64,000 nt of DNA, from contig JAFYQQ010000058.1 of the NCBI GenBank assembly GCA_017559845.1, positions 1 through 64,000 on the forward strand. The letters run 5' to 3'. This document shows, one piece after another, positions 26,732 through 35,209 of this stretch (position 1 is its first letter; each line of letters begins with the position of its first letter). A program made the translations under genes and the position numbers. The notes below the pieces were generated by a model. It did not search any database, had not been told where the DNA came from, and saw only the letters and a list, made by a program, of their open reading frames with translations. The stretch is from Bacteroidaceae bacterium (GTDB lineage: Bacteria; Bacteroidota; Bacteroidia; Bacteroidales; Bacteroidaceae).

Positions 26732-27633
26732 GATCAGAAACTTCGTATCTGCGATTGCGCAGCATTTCCCCACCACTGTCGTACAAACAAGATATTTCCT
26801 CAGATTCAAGAAATTCCCGAATCTGAAGAATCCCCAAAACTTGAACGAAAAGATTCTTCACCAGAAACTGTATTCGGATACATCACGTTGGACAGCCCTC
26901 GCAGACAAAGTCCGTGTTCGCGATTATGTCAAGGAATGTGGTTTGGAAGAAGCGTTAATCCCTTTGTACGGGGCATGGAAAAGTGCTGCAGAGATTCCAT
27001 TCGAAGAGTTACCCGAAGAATTCATGCTGAAATCTAATAATGGTGATGGGCGTGGCACATTCCTTGCAGTACGCAACAAGTCTAAGTTGACCGAGAATGA
27101 AATAAGCAAGATACGCACTGAAGTGGACAGATGGCTCTCAGCCCGGCATATTGGTGCGCTCTCTGCAGAACCACAATACAGAGATATCCCCCCCTATGGT
27201 CATGGCAGAAAAACTGTTGCCATTTGACAAGAGTAACGGGTCCATCATAGACTACAAACTATGGTGTTTTTGTGGACAGCCACATTCATTTTTCGTTTGT
27301 ATCGACCGTAAGAGTGACGGAGGACATGCCAGTGTGAATTGTTATGACCTGGACTGGAATGCTCATCCCGAGCGTATGAACTCATCAGAGAAATATCCTC
27401 TCTATTCCAAGCCTATTCCCCGTCCCAGCGGATTGCTGGACATGATACGCTATGCCAAAATTCTTTCCAAATCCTTTCCCCAAGTTCGTGTCGACTTCTA
27501 TGAAGTGGACGGGAAAGTGTACTTTGGCGAACTGACCTTTAGTTCCTTAGGCGGATTGATAACGTGGTATAAACCTTGGTATCTGTTGGAAAAGGGCAAT
27601 TTGGTAGATTTGAAATACAGCGGGGAGTCGTGA
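26724..27633 (+). pseudogene. TupA-like ATP-grasp gene, frameshifted in a C7 tract
   Basis: The product resembles ATP-grasp amidoligases of the TupA/WbsX-associated kind (PF14305), which join amino acids to polysaccharide sugars. The first frame starts at ATG 26724 (MSKIRNFVSA) and includes NLNEKILHQKLY, the DKVRVRDYVK block and MLKSNNGDGRGTF. It runs into seven C at 27188-27194 and stops at 27227. The second frame supplies MAEKLLPFDKSNGSIIDYKLWCF and the metal-binding VRVDFYEVDGKVYFGELTF up to 27633. Six instead of seven C would give one protein of about 302 residues. It may be phase-variable, a fixed mutation or a sequencing error. Upstream overlap with GH16 suggests coupled translation. 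Confidence 0.85.
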
Positions 27634-27696
27634 ATAATTTACCCAAAGACATTCAATTATTCATTACCGAACTATCTATAGCATAGAAAAAATTTG

Positions 27697-27704
27697 TAAC
27701 TTTG
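27697..27704 (+). promoter_or_regulatory. -7 element upstream of the MBOAT gene
   Basis: TAACTTTG followed by C, in an AT-rich gap about 120 bases before the start codon. No good -33 is seen at the normal distance, so support is moderate. Confidence 0.4.
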
Positions 27705-27825
27705 CATCCGAAAAATGCAGGTCTGCCGTTTTCAACTGGTTTTTCCTGCTTCCATATTTCAATCTTAGTATAAGAATTGGCATTATATTGAGATATCTTA
27801 TACCCAAAATAAATATTAACAAAGG

Positions 27826-29241
27826 ATGGTTTTCAATTCTTTTAATTTTATCATAGTATTTCCAATTATTTTCATTTTATACTATGTAATACCGGCAAAA
27901 CATCGGAAGTCACGGAATATGTTTCTTCTCTTTGTAAGTTATTTATTGTACATTCAATGGAAACCAACTTACTCATTGATCTTATTTGGTGTTACAGCGA
28001 TAACATATTTTACTGCGCTGGCCATTGAGAATACAAAACACAAAAAGTTATCTTTGACCATAGGTATTTTGCTCACGCTTTTACCACTTTTTTTCTTTAA
28101 ATATTTTAACTTTATCAATGACAATCTCAGCAGTTTCCTGGCTGTCATTGGACTTAATTCCCATTTACCAGGATTGAATTGGGCGATACCGGTAGGAATT
28201 TCATTCTTTACGTTCCAGTCGATAGGATACCTATGCGATGTCTATTACAAACGACAGGTTGCTGAACGTGATTTTTTGACGTATGCTTTGTTCTTGTCGT
28301 TTTTCCCAAGCATATTAGCAGGTCCTATTAACAAAGCATCACTTGTTATACCTCAATTGAAGAATCTTCGTCCATACTTCGATTACCGGAAGGCAGTTGA
28401 AGGATTAAAGATGATTCTATGGGGTATGTTTATGAAAGTGGTCGTTGCGGATCGGGTGGCCCTATATGTTGACACAGTCCTTGACAGCTATATGAATTAT
28501 ACTGGCACTTCGTGCATGCTGGCATTCTTATTATATTCGATACAGATTTATGCAGACTTTGCAGGTTATTCCTTAATGGCAATAGGCGTCGGAAAAACTT
28601 TGGGATTTGAACTTACCGAGAATTTTCGCCGTCCGTGTTTTGCATTCAGCGTGTCCGATTTCTGGAGACGTTGGCACATTTCTTTGTCTACGTGGTTGAG
28701 ATATTGTGTATACTTTCCTCTTGGCGGTAGTAGATGTTCAAAACTTTGCAATTACAGGAATATCTTTCTTACTTTCTTTGTTAGCGGGATCTGGCATGGT
28801 GCCAATTGGACATACATTGTCTGGGGTTGCATACATGGTTTTTGTCTGGTTGTGGAAAAAATAACCGGACAGCATAAATGTGAGTACGGGTGGGTTGGAA
28901 AGTCTATAAAAATAATCATAACATTTCTGTTGGTCTGTTTTTCACGAATTTTCTTTCGAATGCCGTCACTTGCAGATGCAGGCTCAATTATATCTCGTAT
29001 GTTTGACCCAACATTACCGCTTGCCATATATATCGATAAGGTTCCTAATCTGCCATTTACTGTAATGGGCGTTGGATTACTTATACTAAAGGATTTCCGC
29101 GATGAGTTCATGCCAGACAGATTTCTCCTTATGAACAACAAGTCTTGTATTATACGCTGGACAACATATGTTTGTGTGCTCTTTATGATTTTAGTAGCAG
29201 GTGTTTTTGGCTCTGACCAATTCATTTACGCAAATTTTTAA
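27826..29241 (+). CDS. MBOAT family membrane O-acyltransferase (AlgI/DltB type)
   Basis: 471 residues with about ten membrane segments. MBOAT hallmarks are present: PVGISFFTFQSIGYLCDVYY, FFPSILAGPI, SDFWRRWHISLSTWLR and, near residue 321, GIWHGANWTYIVWG with the likely catalytic histidine, followed by CIHG. Members move acyl groups (often acetyl) across the inner membrane to polysaccharide or teichoic acid acceptors. The next gene, 3 bases away, encodes an SGNH-type partner as in AlgI/AlgJ and DltB/DltD pairs. The sequence is AT-rich compared with the window ends. Confidence 0.92.
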   Translation: MVFNSFNFIIVFPIIFILYYVIPAKHRKSRNMFLLFVSYLLYIQWKPTYSLILFGVTAITYFTALAIENTKHKKLSLTIGILLTLLPLFFFKYFNFINDNLSSFLAVIGLNSHLPGLNWAIPVGISFFTFQSIGYLCDVYYKRQVAERDFLTYALFLSFFPSILAGPINKASLVIPQLKNLRPYFDYRKAVEGLKMILWGMFMKVVVADRVALYVDTVLDSYMNYTGTSCMLAFLLYSIQIYADFAGYSLMAIGVGKTLGFELTENFRRPCFAFSVSDFWRRWHISLSTWLRYCVYFPLGGSRCSKLCNYRNIFLTFFVSGIWHGANWTYIVWGCIHGFCLVVEKITGQHKCEYGWVGKSIKIIITFLLVCFSRIFFRMPSLADAGSIISRMFDPTLPLAIYIDKVPNLPFTVMGVGLLILKDFRDEFMPDRFLLMNNKSCIIRWTTYVCVLFMILVAGVFGSDQFIYANF

Positions 29242-29244
29242 GGT

Positions 29245-30171
29245 ATGAAAAAGTTTATTATCAGAGTCTCAACTTTCATCTTATTGGTAGCAATATTAGA
29301 TGCTTTATTTGGATTTGCCATGGGAAGGATTTCAGAGCGAATCGACATTGGTGGAACTGGTCGTGACAATAATATTTGCGATAAAATAACAGATGACATC
29401 ATTGTTTTCGGCTCCTCAAGAGCGGAGCACCATTACAATGCACAAATGATTTCAGATTCTTTGGGCCAATCATGCTATAATGCAGGAGAAGATGGGTGTG
29501 GAATCATACTTGCATATGGTCGTTTACTCATGCTATTGGATAGATATACTCCTAAAACAATACTGTATGAGATCACCCCTAGCTTTGATTATCTGCATGA
29601 GGGAAAAGACTATCACAAATATCTCTACAAACTGAAAAGACACTACGATAGAAACGGAATTGACAGTATTTTTTGGGACGTAGACAGAACGGAACGTTAT
29701 AAAATGCAAAGTGGGACATACCAACACAATTCATCGTTTCTACAAAACCTAATTGTATATTTTCTTGGTATATCAACAGATATTGGAATAAAAGGATATA
29801 GGCCCCTAAACGGAGAAATGGACACCATGAAAATCAAAAGTGGAAAATTGGCCTACGATTCCAGTAATGGTTACAGATATGACCCATTTAAGATGCAGTA
29901 TCTACACAAATTTTTACAGAAGTCTGAGGGGCAGAACTTGATTTTTGTTGTGTCGCCCATGTGGTACGAAATGGACACATTGGTTCTTGAACCCATTAAA
30001 GAAATTTGTAAGGAACATGATATTCCACTAATAGATTTTTCAAACGACCCTAAATACGTTCACAACAACAGGTATTTCAAGGATGGTACACACTTAAATG
30101 CTATAGGGGCAGATGAATTCACCCACGATCTTATTAAAGAATTACGAAAGCAAAAAGTATTTCAGTATTAG
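29245..30171 (+). CDS. SGNH-type partner of the MBOAT acyltransferase
   Basis: 308 residues with an N-terminal signal anchor (about 4-26) and a periplasmic SGNH-hydrolase-like domain. Block I is IIVFGSSRAEHHYN (catalytic Ser in GSSR) and the C-terminal Asp/His block is KDGTHLNAIGADEF. The internal block with YEITPSFDY is divergent. Such proteins complete acyl transfer from the MBOAT protein to the glycan. It follows the MBOAT gene by 3 bases, so the two are certainly co-transcribed. Acyl acceptor is presumably the exopolysaccharide made by the facing operon. Confidence 0.8.
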   Translation: MKKFIIRVSTFILLVAILDALFGFAMGRISERIDIGGTGRDNNICDKITDDIIVFGSSRAEHHYNAQMISDSLGQSCYNAGEDGCGIILAYGRLLMLLDRYTPKTILYEITPSFDYLHEGKDYHKYLYKLKRHYDRNGIDSIFWDVDRTERYKMQSGTYQHNSSFLQNLIVYFLGISTDIGIKGYRPLNGEMDTMKIKSGKLAYDSSNGYRYDPFKMQYLHKFLQKSEGQNLIFVVSPMWYEMDTLVLEPIKEICKEHDIPLIDFSNDPKYVHNNRYFKDGTHLNAIGADEFTHDLIKELRKQKVFQY

Positions 30172-30201
30172 ACAACGAAAAACACATAGAACTTTTGTTC
30201 T

Positions 30202-30215
30202 GACATTCGAATGTC
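30202..30215. terminator. Palindrome between convergent genes
   Basis: GACATTCGAATGTC is a perfect 14-bp palindrome in the 106-base gap between the convergent SGNH and GT4 genes. Longer flanking repeats (AGAACTTTTGTTCT, AGAACAAAAACTTTC) could extend the structure. A bidirectional terminator is plausible, but no clean T-run follows the palindrome. Confidence 0.4.
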
Positions 30216-30277
30216 TGTTTCATAGTTTGGAGTATATGTTCCCTGTTTAGAACAAAAACTTTCACTCTACAAAAACA

Positions 30278-31318
30278 CTATAGACGTTCCAACAATATTG
30301 GCAACAAGTTTTGCGGTAGAAAATCTTTCGCCCTATTAAGACAGTTTGTGCGCAATGAGAGCATCTTATCTGGATGCTGTGCAAAATCAACAAGCATTTC
30401 GGATAAAGCGTCTGCATCGCCTATGGCGTATTTATAACCAGTTTCACCTTCGGAAACCACATCAGCAAAACTTTCCCATCTGGAAGCGATCACCGGTACT
30501 CCCGAAGCGTATGCATCTATGAGTGTACCTGGCACACCTTCTGTATAGAAATGGGTGGGGAATAGCAGGGCGAAACTACCTTGCAACACTTCAGTACTTT
30601 TGTCGTATGGGACCACTCCACCATATTTTGCGCAATCCGGCATATTGGATAGCAACCTTTCAAACCACTCTTCTTCTCCTCGTTCTACAGGACCATAAAC
30701 AGTGAGATGGTATGCAGTTCTTCCTAATTTCTCATTGGCACGGGAAACCGCCCATACAGCCTCGTCTATGCCTTTACGTTCCATCACCCTTGAAAATGTG
30801 CATACTTGTAATGGGGTATTGGGGTTAATAACTGGCAATTCTTGTGGTTGCAGTATCTTTAAGTTCTTGAAATTAGGCATTAGAACTGTTTGGGAATATC
30901 CACGTTCTTTCAATGCCTGACCTAATACGGTCGTTTCCACATAAATATATGTAACAACCTTGGCATACATTTTTTCTAATGAAGGCCTTTCTTCCAAAAA
31001 ACCGGCAAGCCATCCGCCTATTACCAGATGATGTGTCTTGAATGAGAAGAACAGACGTAAGAAAGCCAAAATGGGGATGATAACACGCAAACCTTTATGG
31101 GCAGGGAATATAAGAATGTGATTACATTTGATAGCGGCCCATAAAAGCTTGGGAACAAGCATCAGCATACAACGGATTCCTGCCGTATCCACATACATCA
31201 GGTGCTCCTCGCCGATTGCTTCGGCAAGTGCTTGTGATGTGATTTTTGTTTTTATGGTCTGGCCGTTAAGCTTATCTTTACCAAAAGCAAAGTGGCCACA
31301 TACGCAAATAGGTCTCAT
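30278..31318 (-). CDS. GT4-family glycosyltransferase (last gene of the EPS operon)
   Basis: 346 residues of GT-B fold. The C-terminal half shows CTFSRVMERKGIDEAV, LTVYGPVERGEEEWF, YGGVVPYDKSTEVLQGSFALLFPTHFYTEGVPGTLIDAYASGVPVIASRW, the nucleotide-sugar binding region of GT4. It lacks a signal or membrane segment apart from a hydrophobic patch (about 75-95), so it acts at the inner face of the membrane on a lipid-linked intermediate. Sugar donor unknown. It lies 9 bases after the WbsX-like gene. Confidence 0.88.
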   Translation of the reverse strand: MRPICVCGHFAFGKDKLNGQTIKTKITSQALAEAIGEEHLMYVDTAGIRCMLMLVPKLLWAAIKCNHILIFPAHKGLRVIIPILAFLRLFFSFKTHHLVIGGWLAGFLEERPSLEKMYAKVVTYIYVETTVLGQALKERGYSQTVLMPNFKNLKILQPQELPVINPNTPLQVCTFSRVMERKGIDEAVWAVSRANEKLGRTAYHLTVYGPVERGEEEWFERLLSNMPDCAKYGGVVPYDKSTEVLQGSFALLFPTHFYTEGVPGTLIDAYASGVPVIASRWESFADVVSEGETGYKYAIGDADALSEMLVDFAQHPDKMLSLRTNCLNRAKDFLPQNLLPILLERL

Positions 31319-31327
31319 GTCCTTCGG

Positions 31328-32476
31328 TTACTGGAACTTTTCAATCGCATTTCTTATCGCATCGAGCCAACCATGTCCATAGCGTAGGTCTGGCTCCACA
31401 TAATTTCCTTCGCCCCACTCATTCCAAGCCTTAAGGAAGAGGATCTGATGCTCGGGTTGTTTGTGCTGTATCAAACGGATAGCTTCTTCTACTGATTTCT
31501 GGAACTTCTCAGGTGTACTGTTAACCAATGGGTTGGTGGCAATTCCTGCACGGGGCGTACGATCCCACTGAGGGAGCAAGGTAGGGTATACATTTTCCCA
31601 AGCATCTTCCTCAACGTAGTAATTTTTCATTACTTGTTCATAATCGCAACGGTTGGAAGTGGGCAGGAAGCTGTTCTTTGTGATGTAATAGAACAACATC
31701 CTGAGCTTACCTTTACACAACGATTGGGCACGGGAGAGTCCGGAAGAAATGACCGCATCAAAACCAAGGTCCAGAATACGGTTATAGTGCAAGGCTGCTT
31801 CATCCGTTGCCCATAGCGATACTCCTTTTCCTTGTACGGAACGGCCGGAAGAATTAACCGTGTAACCCACAAAATGGATTCCGGGAAGTCCATTCTCACG
31901 GGCAAGTTTTTGCCAGGTGTCAATAAAGGCTTTTACCTCGGGGATGTCGCGTGGTGCCCAAACACCGAATATCGGTTTCCCGTCTACAGTCATGTAACGA
32001 GAGTCGCGGAATGCAGGAAGCAGATGATGAAAATGAACCACATGGTCATCCATGCTATAATTCATTTTCATAATCATGGAATCACGCCTATGGCTCTTGC
32101 CTTTTATCCATGTCTTATTGGTCCAGTCATGATTTGCCCAGCAGAGGCAGAAGGGCAGGTCTGGTTTTCCAGATGCAAGCACTTCATTGAAGGGGCGTTC
32201 CAACAACTGTTTTCCCTCGCCGAACCAATAATGATAATAGCAGAACCCTTCCACTCCGGCCTCTCGCGCCAATTGGGCTTGCAGTTCTCTGACCTCGGGC
32301 AGACGCAGGTCATAGAATCCTAGATCAGCAGGGATACGGGGCTGGTAGTGTCCTTTGAACAAAGGTCGTGCCTGTGCTACGTTTGTCCATTCGGTAAATC
32401 CCTTTCCCCACCATTGGTCGTTCTCGGGGATCGGATGATATTGCGGTAAATATAGTGCAATGATTCTTGGTTTCAT
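31328..32476 (-). CDS. WbsX-like/GH99-like protein of glycan biosynthesis
   Basis: 382 residues matching the Glyco_tran_WbsX family: MKPRIIALYLPQYHPIPEND at the start, WGKGFTEWTNVAQARPLFKGH, GVEGFCYYHYWFGEGKQLLERP, CWANHDWTNKTW and a closing FLKAWNEWGEGNYVEPD. The family was named as a glycosyltransferase, but its sequence resembles GH99-like barrels, so the chemistry is uncertain. Members are constant companions of O-antigen and EPS operons. It is 74 bases downstream of the small acyltransferase gene, the longest gap in the operon. Confidence 0.9.
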   Translation of the reverse strand: MKPRIIALYLPQYHPIPENDQWWGKGFTEWTNVAQARPLFKGHYQPRIPADLGFYDLRLPEVRELQAQLAREAGVEGFCYYHYWFGEGKQLLERPFNEVLASGKPDLPFCLCWANHDWTNKTWIKGKSHRRDSMIMKMNYSMDDHVVHFHHLLPAFRDSRYMTVDGKPIFGVWAPRDIPEVKAFIDTWQKLARENGLPGIHFVGYTVNSSGRSVQGKGVSLWATDEAALHYNRILDLGFDAVISSGLSRAQSLCKGKLRMLFYYITKNSFLPTSNRCDYEQVMKNYYVEEDAWENVYPTLLPQWDRTPRAGIATNPLVNSTPEKFQKSVEEAIRLIQHKQPEHQILFLKAWNEWGEGNYVEPDLRYGHGWLDAIRNAIEKFQ

Positions 32477-32550
32477 TATGTGTATGTCTTTATATCATAA
32501 TAACGGCAAATTCTTTGAAATATTATATGTCGCCTTGCTCGTATCCTATA

Positions 32551-33168
32551 TTATAATGTTTTTATAACATGTGCAGGGACACCGGCTGCTATAGAATACG
32601 AAGGGATGTTATGGGTAACTACACTGCCTGCTGCTATTGTTACACAATCACCGATGTTTACCCCTGGCAGAATACAGACATTAGCTCCTAACCATACATT
32701 CTTGCCTAATGTAATACGCCCCTTACTGGATAAGGGACGTTCAGACGGCGGTATTTCCAGTAAGTCTCTTTCAGAAAGACCGTGTGCATTATCTGTAATC
32801 AACACGTTGGGACCAGTAAGAAGATTGTCTCCAATTTCAATATATAGGGCTGCGGAAATTTGGCTATTTTTACCAATATGACAATTATTCCCAATTCTTA
32901 ATACAGGAGATTTGACAATTTTGCCCGGCCAAGCAGAAAGAAGGACTCCTGTGGCTATCTCAGTACGTTCTCCCACATGAATAAACGATGCCCCAGTTAC
33001 ATCTGAAATGGGGTATCCTATAAGCGAACATTTACCAAAACTAGCGAATCTACGTTTCACAAATCCTGTATACAGATGCGTACCTACTGCCCTTAACAGA
33101 ATCGGGGTTTTTAACGGGAATACATAAGATAAAATTTGCCCAAATGTCTCGAATATTCTTTTAATCAT
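32551..33168 (-). CDS. Hexapeptide-repeat acyltransferase (maa/WbbJ type)
   Basis: 205 residues from ATG 33168 (MIKRIFETFGQIL); its first codon overlaps the stop of the upstream GT4 gene by 4 bases. Left-handed beta-helix repeats run from about residue 55, and the C-terminal block LGKNVWLGANVCILPGVNIGDCVTIAAGSVVTHNIP is typical of sugar O-acetyltransferases, with the conserved DNAHG histidine. It probably acetylates a precursor sugar in the cytosol. Confidence 0.88.
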   Translation of the reverse strand: MIKRIFETFGQILSYVFPLKTPILLRAVGTHLYTGFVKRRFASFGKCSLIGYPISDVTGASFIHVGERTEIATGVLLSAWPGKIVKSPVLRIGNNCHIGKNSQISAALYIEIGDNLLTGPNVLITDNAHGLSERDLLEIPPSERPLSSKGRITLGKNVWLGANVCILPGVNIGDCVTIAAGSVVTHNIPSYSIAAGVPAHVIKTL

Positions 33169-34325
33169 ATCTTCTTGTTGTCTTTCAATACAAAGTGGTA
33201 ATATTTTTCCAGTTGATCTATACAAGTTTCAGACGTATAGAATGTGGTTACGGTGTACCATGCCCGTTGACACATTTCCGTAACGTCGGTATCTACAACA
33301 CGTGACATCATTTCCAATAATTCCATGTTGTCATTGAAACGAAAACCGATTTCCGCCCCTGTAAAATCCCGTCCGTGGTCGAACTGTTCTTTGGTTCCCC
33401 CTGTGTTTCGGCCGACAACAGGGCAAAAATTGAGCATTGCTTCTGCGGTGATAAAACCAAATCCCTCAAATCGGCTGGGGACGACCAACATTGTGGCCCG
33501 ACTCATCAAGTCATACACATCGGTACGGTTACCCAAGAACTCAACAACACCTTCAATGCCGATAGACTTGATTTTTTCCGTACATTGGTCGTAATATTTT
33601 TTATCCCCTATCGCCCCTGCCACCAAAAGCTTGTATTGAGGGTATCTTGCATGAAAATCTGCATATACCAACAACAGGTCATAAAGCCCCTTTGCTGGCT
33701 CTATACGGCCAGCAAAGAGAACATATTCTTTTTTTTCTTCTTTTTTGATTCCTTCCGATTTACTGAGAGGGAAAACCCCATCATATATAACCCGGTCTAT
33801 CCCTGGTCTAAACTTCCGATATTCAAAAATCCCTTTTGTGATGCAGACGTTATAGTTCCCTTTACGGTGAGACTGTCGTATATAAGTGTCTATAGTGGGA
33901 AAGAAATGGCAGTTGAAGTCCAAATCCTGGTATTCACGCTGATGCCAAACGTGAGGAATTCCAGCCTTGAGACACAGACCGACTGCAACGTTCATTGTTC
34001 CGACATTGGTATGCACCAAATCTGGCCGATAATCATGGAGAATCTGTTTTAATTGGCGTTTTGCCTTGAAATTCGACCATAGCATATACAATAATCTTGG
34101 CAAGAAAAGCACGGGATTGAAACTCCTCGGGTAAATATTGTTGCGAACACTAAGTTGCGTATATTTACATCCTATAGACCGGAACTCTTCCAACAACGGC
34201 CCGTTGTCTATTGCCGTAACGACCATTACTTCATGTTGGCGACGAATCATTTCGCGCACGATGTTTAGTAGTGCAACACTACCGCCTCCCATCCCATTGG
34301 CACTGGATACGTAAAGAATTCTCAT
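33165..34325 (-). CDS. GT4-family glycosyltransferase
   Basis: 386 residues with the N-terminal GT-B glycine loop (SSANGMGGGSVALLN), LVHTNVGTMNVAVGLCLKAGIPHVWH, then LFAGRIEPAKGLYDLLL, the sugar-nucleotide site and VPSRFEGFGFITAEAMLNFCPVVGRNTGG (the E-x7-E retaining signature). It adds a sugar with retention of configuration at the cytosolic face. It follows the 291-residue acyltransferase by 8 bases and overlaps the next gene. Confidence 0.92.
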   Translation of the reverse strand: MRILYVSSANGMGGGSVALLNIVREMIRRQHEVMVVTAIDNGPLLEEFRSIGCKYTQLSVRNNIYPRSFNPVLFLPRLLYMLWSNFKAKRQLKQILHDYRPDLVHTNVGTMNVAVGLCLKAGIPHVWHQREYQDLDFNCHFFPTIDTYIRQSHRKGNYNVCITKGIFEYRKFRPGIDRVIYDGVFPLSKSEGIKKEEKKEYVLFAGRIEPAKGLYDLLLVYADFHARYPQYKLLVAGAIGDKKYYDQCTEKIKSIGIEGVVEFLGNRTDVYDLMSRATMLVVPSRFEGFGFITAEAMLNFCPVVGRNTGGTKEQFDHGRDFTGAEIGFRFNDNMELLEMMSRVVDTDVTEMCQRAWYTVTTFYTSETCIDQLEKYYHFVLKDNKKI

Positions 34326-34333
34326 GTTCTATG

Positions 34334-35209
34334 TTATTTGAATTTATCCACGTATGAATATTCATTGGGATTGGCAGATTCTGGCATACAGAACACCTGG
34401 TTAGGGTTCATCTTGTAGAATTGTGCTATTTCTGTTTCAATCATACCATTCTCAATTTTCCGGAAACCAGTGGCAATGAGTCTCGCTGGGATCCCGCCAA
34501 TTAAGGAACTCTCGGGAATTTCAGAATAGTTCTTGTTCAATAGGCTATTGCTTGCTACCAACGTGAAATCCGGCAGTTTTGTGCCTCCCATAATCGTTGA
34601 AGAATTACAGATCCAACACCCTTTACCAAGAGAAATAGGACGAGAATGTTTTGGCACTATGCCTTTTGCAAAGTTTGCAACAAAATGATAATTGGATTCC
34701 AGCACCTGGCATCTATGCGTAATTCTGGTTTGTTCTCCGATTATTATCTGCTGAAAACATCCGACATTACACATGTCTGTGATTTTGAAATTTGCCCCAA
34801 TGTCCAATGTTCCGCTACGAAAAACCACGATTTTATTTCCTGTACCAATTATACCTGGGCCTCTAAATATGATTTTTCCGTAATTGAACAACTCCGTTTG
34901 AGCATCCATGTTTGAAGGGGCCATATATTTTGTCTGATTGAACCGAATCATACCTGATGCGATTTTGCCCTCTATAATCATATGGCCAGATAATCCATAA
35001 AATTTCGGACGACCATAACACCAAATGGGAAAACAGATTGCTTGACTTAACGGGAAACTGCGAAGATTCAACCATATTGTAGCAAATGGATTGAACCAAT
35101 TACAGCTAAATAGGCGTTCAAGAAAACAGAAACCATATCTTTCATCAAAAACTGTCCACAGTTTTTTTTTCGTATATTTTCGTGTAAATCCTTTCAATCT
35201 ATTAGTCAT
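34334..35209 (-). CDS. Hexapeptide-repeat acyltransferase, divergent
   Basis: 291 residues. The first 80 or so are basic and aromatic and do not resemble a standard acetyltransferase. The rest has left-handed beta-helix turns (GTGNKIVVFRSGTLDIGANFKI, GEQTRITHRCQVLESNYHF) and the closing SLGKGCWICNSSTIMGGTKLPD with an SLIGGIPARLIATG tail. The His in NYHF is the likely catalytic residue. It overlaps the flippase gene by 8 bases. The substrate is unknown. Two acyltransferases plus an MBOAT pair suggest a heavily acylated polymer. Confidence 0.8.
   Translation of the reverse strand: MTNRLKGFTRKYTKKKLWTVFDERYGFCFLERLFSCNWFNPFATIWLNLRSFPLSQAICFPIWCYGRPKFYGLSGHMIIEGKIASGMIRFNQTKYMAPSNMDAQTELFNYGKIIFRGPGIIGTGNKIVVFRSGTLDIGANFKITDMCNVGCFQQIIIGEQTRITHRCQVLESNYHFVANFAKGIVPKHSRPISLGKGCWICNSSTIMGGTKLPDFTLVASNSLLNKNYSEIPESSLIGGIPARLIATGFRKIENGMIETEIAQFYKMNPNQVFCMPESANPNEYSYVDKFK

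Noticed and set aside
27186..27200. Programmed +1 frameshift in the ATP-grasp gene
   Set aside because: A slip on CCC is conceivable, but no stop codon or rare codon follows closely to drive it; length variation of the C7 tract explains it better.
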